From the NCBI RefSeq assembly GCF_014653695.1, contig NZ_BNAR01000018.1, positions 62,001-126,000 on the forward strand: DNA of 64,000 nucleotides. The letters run 5' to 3'. This DNA is from Lentzea cavernae. GTDB lineage: Bacteria; Actinomycetota; Actinomycetes; Mycobacteriales; Pseudonocardiaceae. Below are positions 31,627 to 39,101 of the stretch, piece by piece (position 1 is the stretch's first letter; the number at the start of each line of letters is the position of its first letter). The notes beneath the pieces are model-generated. The model did no database searches. It saw nothing but the letters and a program-made list of their open reading frames with translations, and was not told where the DNA came from. Position numbers and translations under genes: made by a program.

Positions 31627-32876
31627 CAGGCGGCTCCTTCCTGCCAGACGTCGTTGACGATGACGGGGATGGTCACCGTCACCACGCGGGACATGCCGTC
31701 AGACCAGCGGGCCCAGCCAGCGACGGCGTTAAGCCGTGCGCCGTGCGCGCCCCTGATGTCGATCATCCGAACGAGACCGTCAACGACGTGGTCATCGAGG
31801 TCAAAGTCCCGCGCCAGCGAGCCGATGAGACGGTCTGTGGCATCGCCGATGATGGCGTCCATCTCGTCCTGCGGTTCCTGCTCGCCAGGCGTGTACATGC
31901 GCAGCAGCCACTCCACGCGCGCCGAGGTGACGGCCAGACCGGAGGCGTCGATCGGCGTGATGGTGCTCCACCACAACGCCACATGCAGGGGCTCGGCGGG
32001 GCGCACGCGCGGCTCGTGCAGCGAGACGGTCTTGAAGTTGCCGAGCACCATTGCGTGGCTCGCCAGGGCCTGCTGCATGGCCTTGGTGTTCAACCGGTTC
32101 GATGAGGCGTCGGCGCCGAACACCTGGACGAAGTCCGCGCGGTTCGCCGTCTCGCCAGAGGAGTCGGTGGCACGGAACAACAGCGGGTAGATCCCGGACG
32201 TCGCGTACGTGTGGCTGGCCTGCAGCGTCGGGTAGGTGACGGTCGTGGCGTCGGTGCCGTCGCCCCAGTCGATGCGCAGCGTGAGGCCGGTCAGGTCTTC
32301 GTCGTCCTCGACGACTGCGGCCGCGGTCACCTGCAGCCCGTCTGCGATGGCGGAGGTGTCGACGATCCGAGGTGGCGTGGCGTCGCCGTGGCCCAGTGTG
32401 TACTGGAAGTCCACACCGTAGAACGGGGCGCCGAAGCCGGAGTTCGGGAAGGTCTCTGGGTCGGTGTTGAAGGTGCCGTTGAACCCGGTGGGCGAGTTCG
32501 CCGCGGAGAGCGCCACTAGGTTGCCGTCGGCACTGGGCACGTTGGCGTTGAGCGCGTTGGGCAGGGCGCCGTAGTTGCCGCCGGTTGAGTACGACGGCAG
32601 GAAGGTCGTCCCGCTGTCGATCTGCAGGGGTGCGGTCAGGGCGTGCAGGGTCCAGCCGTCGCCTGGGTTGTCGGGCAACGTGATGACGGCCAGAGCACCG
32701 CCGCCGGAGGACCAGATCCGGCCGCGCCGGTTGGTCACGTTGATCTCGCCCGGCCCCGTCCAGATGCGCAGGTGCGTGATCGTGATGTCGACTTCGGCGC
32801 GGTACCAGACACCCAGCTCGTAGTTGGAGCCGTCGCCGACCTCGCTCGGGTCGGCGCCATTCCAGGCCAGCACCAT
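31626..32876 (-). CDS. DUF4082 + PKD + tail-terminator-like fusion, 416 aa
   Basis: Residues 1-150 (NYELGVWYRAEVDITITHLR, then FLPSYSTGGNYG and FGAPFYGVDFQY) fit DUF4082, a carbohydrate-associated beta domain. Residues 165-255 (LRIDWGDGTDATTVTYPTLQ, SGIYPLLFRATDSSG) form a PKD domain. The rest (QALASHAMVLGNFKTVSLHE, LHVALWWSTITPIDASGLA, VTVTIPVIVNDVWQ) matches the tail completion protein that is usually a stand-alone gene here. The fusion would put a surface adhesion module at the tail-head joint. Confidence 0.75.
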   Translation of the reverse strand: MVLAWNGADPSEVGDGSNYELGVWYRAEVDITITHLRIWTGPGEINVTNRRGRIWSSGGGALAVITLPDNPGDGWTLHALTAPLQIDSGTTFLPSYSTGGNYGALPNALNANVPSADGNLVALSAANSPTGFNGTFNTDPETFPNSGFGAPFYGVDFQYTLGHGDATPPRIVDTSAIADGLQVTAAAVVEDDEDLTGLTLRIDWGDGTDATTVTYPTLQASHTYATSGIYPLLFRATDSSGETANRADFVQVFGADASSNRLNTKAMQQALASHAMVLGNFKTVSLHEPRVRPAEPLHVALWWSTITPIDASGLAVTSARVEWLLRMYTPGEQEPQDEMDAIIGDATDRLIGSLARDFDLDDHVVDGLVRMIDIRGAHGARLNAVAGWARWSDGMSRVVTVTIPVIVNDVWQEGAA

Positions 32877-33175
32877 CAGCGCTCACCCCCAGCAGGAACC
32901 CAGCGGCCTTCACGGATGAACCCGTGGTGGCCGCAACCGCGGCAGAGCAGCGACGGCGACAGCGTGAGCGGCTCCTGCTGCTCGACCTGCCACATCGCGC
33001 TGGCCGCGGGCTCGAACACCTCGCGCACCTTGGCGGTGTCGAAGTACACGAAGCCCGCGCACCTGCTGCCGTCCGGGCGGGGATGGGTGTAGTCGATGCC
33101 GACCGCCGCACCGCCGGCGAGGCCGCTGTGCACGACCTCAAGCTCGACGCCGTGCCCGATGTCAATGACGGTCAT
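32876..33175 (-). CDS. DUF6527-like protein, 99 aa
   Basis: The end reads PLTLSPSLLCRGCGHHGFIR then EGRWVP, a C-x2-C containing block I associate with DUF6527 proteins of phages and mobile elements. The start (VELEVVHSGLAGGAAVGIDY) is beta-rich. ATG 33175 overlaps the preceding TGA (TGATG). Role in head-tail assembly is possible from context only. Confidence 0.75.
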   Translation of the reverse strand: MTVIDIGHGVELEVVHSGLAGGAAVGIDYTHPRPDGSRCAGFVYFDTAKVREVFEPAASAMWQVEQQEPLTLSPSLLCRGCGHHGFIREGRWVPAGGER

Positions 33176-33600
33176 CACGCACCTCGCAGGCGCGGCAGGT
33201 ACCGCTTCATGACGGCCTCGGCGAGCGGCAACGCCTTGCCGCCGTTGAGTGCTCCGGTTGTCGCGCCGAACGCGCCGTAGCCACGGAACGAGGTGACGGG
33301 GGCGTTGCGCGATCCGTCGCCTTCCAGCCAGTGGCCGTAGATGACCCCGCGGTCGTGCACCGCGACGGGCGTGACGTCGGACTCGAGAGTCTCAAGCCCC
33401 TCGATGCCGCCGCGTTCCATCGTGATCTGGGTTTCGTAGTACGGCGTTGGGTTGCGGATGCTGGCGTCGAGGATGCCGTGGATGTCTGCGAGCGCCTGCT
33501 GACCGACCTGCCAGGTCGCGTCCTCCAGGTAGTCGTGGAGGATCTCCGGCATCTGGCCTTCGAGGACAGGGCCGGACTCGAGGACGATGACGGCGATCAC
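33175..33600 (-). CDS. head-tail connector / tail completion candidate, 141 aa
   Basis: Basic HK97 gp10-like size and place: reads MEILHDYLEDATWQVGQQAL-like helix (residues about 15-35), then ETQITMERGGIEGLETLESD and GVIYGHWLEGDGSRN. Connector genes lie between the capsid and tail terminator in this order. GTG 33600 overlaps the previous stop and was chosen over the upstream ATG-like start at 33648. Confidence 0.7.
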   Translation of the reverse strand: MIAVIVLESGPVLEGQMPEILHDYLEDATWQVGQQALADIHGILDASIRNPTPYYETQITMERGGIEGLETLESDVTPVAVHDRGVIYGHWLEGDGSRNAPVTSFRGYGAFGATTGALNGGKALPLAEAVMKRYLPRLRGA

Positions 33601-34649
33601 CGGGCCACCGCCCGAATCCGGGCCTTGCGGCCGTAGTTCTCGTAGCACTCGTTACGAGCGTCGTTGAGGCTCCTGGCCCACGCCTCGCGTGCTGCCTCGC
33701 CCTGACCGATGACACGGGCCCACGCGGTGGACTCCTGCGCGAGCGTCGTCTGCGCCTCGGCGATCGTCAGCCGCTTCACCGGGCCGGGTGCTGGCCAGCG
33801 AGTGATCGATGCCCCGGACAGGTGCGTGGCGGCCGTGGTGCCCACCGCGCCGCGCTCGACGGTAAGCCGGCGCGCCGCGTAGATGTCGATGCCGGTGTTG
33901 TGCGCGGCGAGGACGGTGCCGTCCCACTGGCGGGTGACGAACAGCGTGTTGCCCGCGATGTCGTCGACCCGGACGCGCTCAGCGTCGAGCAGCAGGATCT
34001 CGCCGACGTTGAACGCGCTGCCGTCGGACACCGGCAGGGTCTGGTTGCCGAGGTTCGCGGTGAGCGACCCTGCGGCGTTGATCGTGGTGTCGACCATCGC
34101 CCGGCCTGTCACGATCATCCGCTCGGAGCCGAGCTTGATGAGGTCCCCGACACCGACCGCGGCCGCGTTGGTGACGTCCACTGTGGTGGCGGTGGTCGTC
34201 GACACGGCGGCTGCGAGTGCGCTGGCAGACTTCGAGTCGTCGTTGTAGCCGTGCAGGCCAAGGACTTCGACGTCTCGCTGGTGCGTGCTGCCGCCGCCGA
34301 ACGCCGCGTTGGAGGCGAGGTCGATCTCGATGCGGTTGTACGGGGGACCGCTGTCCGGGTACAGGAAGAAGTCGGTGCTGGGGATGACCAGACCACCAGA
34401 GGTGAGGGTGGTGACCGAGATGACCTCGTGCTGGTCGAGCCAGAGCCGCCACGTCCGTCCGCTCTGCTCTCCAGGCCAGTCGAAGCGATGCGTCTCGAGC
34501 CTCGGGTAGAGGATGCGGTGCAGGCGCTTCTCGACGTCGCGCGTTGCGGCTTCGATCGCGTCGTCGACCTGCGTGGCCATCCGCGCGGTCAGCTTGATGT
34601 CGCCGCGCGCCATCACGTCCTCGCGGGTGCAGTGCCAGGGGCGTGCCAT
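33597..34649 (-). CDS. head-tail adaptor protein, 350 aa
   Basis: The first 60 residues (ARMATQVDDAIEAATRDVEK RLHRI, in two parts) are helical as in gp6/HK97 connectors. The bulk is beta rich with repeated Thr/Ala motifs (TATTVDVTNAAAVGVGDLIK and LLLDAERVRVDDIAGNTLFV). Residues 290-345 return to helix. It likely docks under the portal. ATG 34649 follows GAGAGGAGGTG. Confidence 0.7.
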   Translation of the reverse strand: MARPWHCTREDVMARGDIKLTARMATQVDDAIEAATRDVEKRLHRILYPRLETHRFDWPGEQSGRTWRLWLDQHEVISVTTLTSGGLVIPSTDFFLYPDSGPPYNRIEIDLASNAAFGGGSTHQRDVEVLGLHGYNDDSKSASALAAAVSTTTATTVDVTNAAAVGVGDLIKLGSERMIVTGRAMVDTTINAAGSLTANLGNQTLPVSDGSAFNVGEILLLDAERVRVDDIAGNTLFVTRQWDGTVLAAHNTGIDIYAARRLTVERGAVGTTAATHLSGASITRWPAPGPVKRLTIAEAQTTLAQESTAWARVIGQGEAAREAWARSLNDARNECYENYGRKARIRAVAR

Positions 34650-34710
34650 CTCGGTTCACCTCCTCTCCTTGCTAGGGCCGGAAGTCCGTCCGCCTGCGGA
34701 CTCCCGGCTG

Positions 34711-34872
34711 CTACTGGGGCGTCCAGCCGTCGAAGCGGCAGTGCAGGACGCCGTTCTTTCCGCGTTCGAGCGGCTCGCCGTCGTTCGGGCAGGCTTGCGG
34801 TGGTTGGGAGCGCTCGGTATCCGCGAGTTTTGCTGCCTCGCGGGCGATCTCGCCGAGCTGCTCCCAACTCAC
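34711..34872 (-). CDS. small zinc-ribbon head protein, 53 aa
   Basis: Reads MSWEQLGEIAREAAKLADTE and ACPNDGEPLERGKNGVLHCR, with C...C spacing and a final FDGW. Nearly identical short proteins follow the capsid genes in many actinophages (from memory). GTG 34872 overlaps the preceding stop. Probable structural accessory. Confidence 0.75.
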   Translation of the reverse strand: MSWEQLGEIAREAAKLADTERSQPPQACPNDGEPLERGKNGVLHCRFDGWTPQ

Positions 34873-35369
34873 CGCTCGACCTCGTCCGCGGTGTCGACGT
34901 CGTGCTGCTGCAGGCGCTCGACGAGCTCGTCGTGGTTGCCGGTCTTCGACAGCCCACGGTTGCCGAGCTCTTCCCTGAGCTGCTTGACGGTCCACTCCGG
35001 GTAGTCCGGGTTGGACACACGTTCGGTGCCGTCGCCGTCGATCGCCTCAGGCAGTGGCTCGAATGGCCCGTCGGGCGTCTCGCTCCCGGCCGCCTCGTCT
35101 GCGACGCGGGTGGCGTCGCGCGGGACGACGACGTCGCCCTCGTGGAGGATGACCCGCTCTGCCGCGATCTCCTCGGTCGTGACCGGCTCGGCCTTGGCGG
35201 CAGGCGTGGGCTGCTCCGGCTGCTGCCCGGCGATCGACGGGCCGCCGTGCACGGTGATCTTCGGCATGACGCTGCCTTCCTCGTGGTGGTCAACGGATCC
35301 GCACTGCGGGCATGCGGGGGCACCTACCGAGAACCGGCAGGTACAGCCCCCGCACACCCACAGAGTCAC
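34869..35369 (-). CDS. zinc-ribbon + SAP-domain head protein, 166 aa
   Basis: N-terminal Cys block (WVCGGCTCRFSVGAPACPQC), then MPKITVHGGPSIAGQQPEQP, an acidic middle, and a C-terminal SAP-like helix pair (WTVKQLREELGNRGLSKTGN, HDELVERLQQHD). SAP domains bind DNA. ATG 35269 region (MPKITV) with GAGGAAGG is an alternative start that would drop the ribbon. Located right after the 163-aa structural gene in the head operon. Confidence 0.7.
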   Translation of the reverse strand: MTLWVCGGCTCRFSVGAPACPQCGSVDHHEEGSVMPKITVHGGPSIAGQQPEQPTPAAKAEPVTTEEIAAERVILHEGDVVVPRDATRVADEAAGSETPDGPFEPLPEAIDGDGTERVSNPDYPEWTVKQLREELGNRGLSKTGNHDELVERLQQHDVDTADEVER

Positions 35370-35371
35370 GA

Positions 35372-35857
35372 CTAGGCCGCCGTCACCGTGGCGCCGTCGT
35401 CGAGCGGCACGTAGAACAGCGACCACTTCACCGAGCCGGTGTTGCTGGCCGCGCACGAGAGGTCGATCGTGCCCGCCGCAACGCAGAGCGCCTTCGCCCC
35501 GAACCCGATGGGGATCGCGCCGGCGAGCTGCTTGTCCAGCGCTACCGAGAACGGGGTGGCGTCCAGGTCCGGCGTGATGCTGAGCTTCCCGCCCACCTCG
35601 AGGTTAGCGACGTCGACGACCGCGCAGAGGTCGACGTCGGATCCCGTGGTGGGGTTGGCGATCAGCTTCGTGTTGTTGGCCTGGTTCTGGATCGCGGTGG
35701 TGACCTCGCCGATCAGGCCGGTGACGAGGACGCGCCCGCCGGCCACGGTGAAGATCGGCGCGGCGGTGGTCTGGGGGAGAGCTGCGGTGTTGCGGTCGAC
35801 CTTCAGACCGAACAGGTTCTTCCGGAACGCGGAACCCTGCGGAGGCGTGGGAGCCAT
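35372..35857 (-). CDS. putative capsid decoration or structural protein, 161 aa
   Basis: Beta-rich: FTVAGGRVLVTGLIGEVTTA, QNQANNTKLIANPTTGSDVD, LCAVVDVANLEVGGKLSITP. Ends with WSLFYVPLDDGATVTAA. Position just after the major capsid pair suggests decoration or minor capsid. ATG 35857 chosen over 35863 for its spacing from AGGAG. Confidence 0.7.
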   Translation of the reverse strand: MAPTPPQGSAFRKNLFGLKVDRNTAALPQTTAAPIFTVAGGRVLVTGLIGEVTTAIQNQANNTKLIANPTTGSDVDLCAVVDVANLEVGGKLSITPDLDATPFSVALDKQLAGAIPIGFGAKALCVAAGTIDLSCAASNTGSVKWSLFYVPLDDGATVTAA

Positions 35858-35869
35858 GGTCATGTCTCC

Positions 35870-36388
35870 TTACGACAGCGGGGCGACGAGGTTGGACGGT
35901 GCGCGCTGCGCAGCCAGGTCACGTGCGACGTACAGCACGCAGCCGAGCTGGGCGTTGCCGCCGACGTCCGCGACGTCGAGGGAGATGTAGTCGTAGCCGT
36001 CGGCCAGCGCGGTGGCGTTGACCGGGATGACGACGATCTGCTGCTCCTCCGCCGAGGTGCCAGCGGCACCGGGGTCGGTGATGGTGGCGGCCGCGGTCTG
36101 GGCGATGCGGCTCCACTGCTCGTCGCCGTCGAGCGTCTGCTCGGACTTGACGTAGTAGTGGTCGATCGCCGCCAGGTTCGCGGTGGTACCGCTGGAGGAG
36201 GCGGTGTGCTGCTTGAGCGTCAGCACCGGGTCGTCGCCCGCGGTGCCAGCGCCCTTGAACAGCACGACCTCGATGCCGCCGTACATGCGCAGGTTGATGC
36301 GCTTGCCGGTGTTCGCGGCCGTCTGCATGTCAACCGGGGCGAACCCGATCGACAGGTCGAAGAGGCGGCCGAGCCCTTCCTGAGCCAT
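35870..36388 (-). CDS. structural protein, decoration candidate, 172 aa
   Basis: Reads LFDLSIGFAPVDMQTAANTG, INLRMYGGIEVVLFKGAGTA and DYISLDVADVGGNAQLGCVL. Beta-rich with few charged residues; this pattern recurs directly downstream of major capsid genes. It probably coats the capsid. ATG 36388 follows a weak AAAGGA site. Confidence 0.7.
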   Translation of the reverse strand: MAQEGLGRLFDLSIGFAPVDMQTAANTGKRINLRMYGGIEVVLFKGAGTAGDDPVLTLKQHTASSSGTTANLAAIDHYYVKSEQTLDGDEQWSRIAQTAAATITDPGAAGTSAEEQQIVVIPVNATALADGYDYISLDVADVGGNAQLGCVLYVARDLAAQRAPSNLVAPLS

Positions 36389-36418
36389 GTCAGTGTGTCC
36401 TTTCTGGATTCAGCCGTC

Positions 36419-37891
36419 TCAGCGAGCCGCGAGCTCGACGAACGGGGACAGGGTCGAGCCGTTGTTCTGCGGCGTGATGGGGGACTGGACCCACGGGCGG
36501 CCGTCGACGCGCTGGATGATCCGGAACGTCGTCTTGTCCGAGCCGAACTGGTACTCGGTGGACGAGGCCGCGGTCATGACCTGTCGGTCGCCGACCAGGT
36601 AGTAGGCGAGGTCGACGAAGGAGATGTCGCCGCGGTCGCCGAGGCGGCCGGCCTTCTCGGACACGATGATCGGGCGGCCGAGCATCGTCGCGGGGCCGGG
36701 GCCCGACGCGTTGACGAGCATGACCGGGGCACCGCCGGTGCCGACGGACAGCGCCATCGTGTACAGCTGCGGGATGCAGTCGGGGGAGACGATCCACGCG
36801 GCGCGGCTCAGCGACGCCGGCAGCATCCGCGAGTACATCTTGAGGATGTTCTCGAGGTAGATCGTGTCCGCGTCCTGGCCGGACTCCGCGGCGACCGCGA
36901 TGGAGGCGGGGTTGCCGTCGCCGAGGAAGCCGAGCGGCTCGCCCGCGCCGCTGCCCTTCATGAACGCGACGTCCTCGTAGAACGCCAGGGTCTTCGGCCA
37001 CAGGCGCTCGATCAGCGCGGTGAAGCTGATCAGGCTGTCCTGCAGCAGCTCGGACGGGACGGCGGAGAGGCCGGTGAGCTTCTTCGCGTCGAGGGTGACG
37101 CGGCCGAACTTCGCCGACGAGTCGGTGAGCGGCACGCCTTCCTCGCCCCAGTAGGCGATCATGCCGCCGAACAGGCTGGAGTTGTTGCCCGTCGAGTCGA
37201 TCATCGGGAACGGGACCCGCGCGGACTCCATCGGCACGACCGTCGCCAGCGGACGGACGACGGACTCCTCCAGCGCGATCTCCAGCAGCTGGCTGCGCAG
37301 CGTCTCCGGGACGAGGAAGCCACCGTCCGACGGCACGACCGACCCGAACGCGTTGGCGATCTCAGCGCGCTTGGCCTGAGCCTCCGGCGTGGTGTTCAGG
37401 TGCCAGATGTTGTAGATGAAGTCGTTGTGGCTGGCGAACTTCCCGTCCATCTTGGCGCCGAGCGCCTTCGGGTTGTGCGCCGTGGCCTGCTTGTGGCTCG
37501 ACAGCATCCGACCCGAGGACCGGTTCTGCGGGTCGAGGTTGAGGCGCTGGATCTTCTCCTGGCCCTCGTCGTCGACGTCGTTTTCCCGCAGCATCTGCGC
37601 GACCACGCGCTGCGTCTCGGCCCTGACGGCCGCGCGCAGGTCGGTGCCTTCGCCCTGCTGCTCGTCGGCGTAGGCCTGCACCCAGGACGCGAACGTCGAC
37701 GGGTCCTTGGCGACGTCCTTCATCTTGGTCGGGTCGCCGACCATCTCGAGGAGCTCGTCGGAGTTCTTCGGGATCGGCACACCGGGCGGCGGGGTGAGCG
37801 TCGCTCGGTTGCAGATCCGGCCGACCCACCGCGGGTCGAGGCTGCGCAGTGCGAACAGCGAACGCCGCCCCGGAGAGAGCTTCGTCTTCAT
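36419..37891 (-). CDS. HK97-type major capsid protein, 490 aa
   Basis: Residues about 40-165 are a helical, charged delta-like scaffold region (WVQAYADEQQGEGTDLRAAV then RAETQRVVAQMLREN). From about residue 170 the HK97 fold is visible: LRSQLLEIALEESVVRPLAT, VPMESARVPFPMIDSTGNNS, LTGLSAVPSELLQDSLISFT and GEPLGFLGDGNPASI. The protease upstream probably removes the N-terminal region. ATG 37891 has GGGGGC upstream; the GTG at 37897 sits too close to it. Confidence 0.9.
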   Translation of the reverse strand: MKTKLSPGRRSLFALRSLDPRWVGRICNRATLTPPPGVPIPKNSDELLEMVGDPTKMKDVAKDPSTFASWVQAYADEQQGEGTDLRAAVRAETQRVVAQMLRENDVDDEGQEKIQRLNLDPQNRSSGRMLSSHKQATAHNPKALGAKMDGKFASHNDFIYNIWHLNTTPEAQAKRAEIANAFGSVVPSDGGFLVPETLRSQLLEIALEESVVRPLATVVPMESARVPFPMIDSTGNNSSLFGGMIAYWGEEGVPLTDSSAKFGRVTLDAKKLTGLSAVPSELLQDSLISFTALIERLWPKTLAFYEDVAFMKGSGAGEPLGFLGDGNPASIAVAAESGQDADTIYLENILKMYSRMLPASLSRAAWIVSPDCIPQLYTMALSVGTGGAPVMLVNASGPGPATMLGRPIIVSEKAGRLGDRGDISFVDLAYYLVGDRQVMTAASSTEYQFGSDKTTFRIIQRVDGRPWVQSPITPQNNGSTLSPFVELAAR

Positions 37892-37904
37892 CGTCACGCC
37901 CCCT

Positions 37905-39101
37905 TCAGGGCTTCGTGAGGTTGGCGAGCACGTCGTCCCAGGTGGGCGACGCTGGGGTGGCGGAGGTCAACGGGCCCATGAGCTGCGCCCAGGGGTCCGT
38001 GTCTGTGGCGGCCGTGACCGGTTCGGTGACTGGGGCCGTGTCGGCGGGTGCGGGTTCCGGCTCGTCGGCCGGGACTTCTGCGGCGGGCTCGACAGGCGCT
38101 TCCTCGGAAGGCGCCGCGTCGGCGGGCGCCTCCTCCGGCTCGGCGGGCTCGTCGGCCTCGTCGTCGGCCGTGCGTCCGGTTTTCTGAGAATCAGAACCGG
38201 ACGTGTCGGGCGCGTCAGTAGAGCTGGCGGCGGGCGTCTGGTCCTCCGTGCGCTCGGGCGCTGCCGCAGGCGCCTCGGTCGCCGGCTGCTCGGGCTCGGG
38301 GTCCGTCTGGGGTGTGGGCTCGGCAGGCAACTGCGGCTCGACCTCCTCAACTCGGTTGGTGAGCGCGGGGGCCGGGGCGAGCTCGCGGCCGGCGTAGCGG
38401 AACGCGAACATCGACAGGTTGTGGCGGGCGGTCATGCGCTGCTGCATGTCCTCGTCGCCGTCCTCGGTGGCGTCCTCGTCGGTGCGGTCGGCGAGTCCTG
38501 CCGCGACGGCTTCGGCACCGGTGAACCAGGTCTCGGCGCGCATCAGCTCGCGGAAGTCCTCAACGGACCTGCCGGACTTGCGGGAGTAGATGCCGGCGAT
38601 GTTGTTGGAGTACCGGTCGAGCAGGTCGGCGGTCTCGCGCAGCTCGGCGGCGTCACCGATCGCGATCGTCGCGGCGTCGTGGATCATGACCTGGCCAGTA
38701 AGGGCGATGACGACCTCGTCGGCGGCCAGCGCGATGAACGACGCGGCCGATGCGGCGAGGCTGTCGATGAACGACGTCTTGCGGGCCGGGTGGTTGCGCA
38801 GCGTGTTGTAGATCGCGATGCCGTCGTCCACCTCGCCGCCGGGGCTGTTGATGTGGATGTGGAGCTCGTCCACGCGCAGGCCCTGCAGCTCGTCGATGAG
38901 GTTCATCGCGGTCGTGCAGTGGCACTCTTCGTCCCACCAGCAGGTGCAGCCGATGACGTCGTAGATGTAGATCACTGCGGTGGACGGCCGGTCGACGAGG
39001 TTCTCGATCCGGTACCACCGGTTGCCGTTGGTGCGCTTCTGCGGGGCCGTGGTCTTACTCGCCGCCATCCGCCGGCGCGCAGCCCTCGTCCGGTCCTTCA
39101 T
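37905..39101 (-). CDS. ClpP-like prohead protease with acidic tail, 398 aa
   Basis: Clp-fold protease: ELHIHINSPGGEVDDGIAIY near residue 80, SLAASAASFIALAADEV with probable catalytic Ser118, and VMIHDAATIAIGD with His141. Residues 50-63 carry an odd Cys/His cluster (CTCWWDEECHC) that may bind zinc. From residue 250 the chain is an acidic Glu/Pro/Ala tail, possibly a scaffold. It overlaps the portal stop by ATGA. A 29-bp operator lies inside the tail coding region. Confidence 0.85.
   Translation of the reverse strand: MKDRTRAARRRMAASKTTAPQKRTNGNRWYRIENLVDRPSTAVIYIYDVIGCTCWWDEECHCTTAMNLIDELQGLRVDELHIHINSPGGEVDDGIAIYNTLRNHPARKTSFIDSLAASAASFIALAADEVVIALTGQVMIHDAATIAIGDAAELRETADLLDRYSNNIAGIYSRKSGRSVEDFRELMRAETWFTGAEAVAAGLADRTDEDATEDGDEDMQQRMTARHNLSMFAFRYAGRELAPAPALTNRVEEVEPQLPAEPTPQTDPEPEQPATEAPAAAPERTEDQTPAASSTDAPDTSGSDSQKTGRTADDEADEPAEPEEAPADAAPSEEAPVEPAAEVPADEPEPAPADTAPVTEPVTAATDTDPWAQLMGPLTSATPASPTWDDVLANLTKP
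38174..38202. promoter_or_regulatory. 29-bp inverted repeat, operator-like copy 1
   Basis: GTCCGGTTTT, 9-bp spacer, AGAACCGGAC, inside the protease gene. Same 10-9-10 architecture as the copies at 41481-41509 and 58698-58726. An intragenic copy may act like a stoperator that halts transcription. Confidence 0.65.

Noticed and set aside
35312..37918. 868-codon open frame on the plus strand
   Set aside because: It is the antisense shadow of the capsid, decoration and head genes; composition is Arg/Val/Gly-rich as for high-GC shadows and it has no ribosome site.
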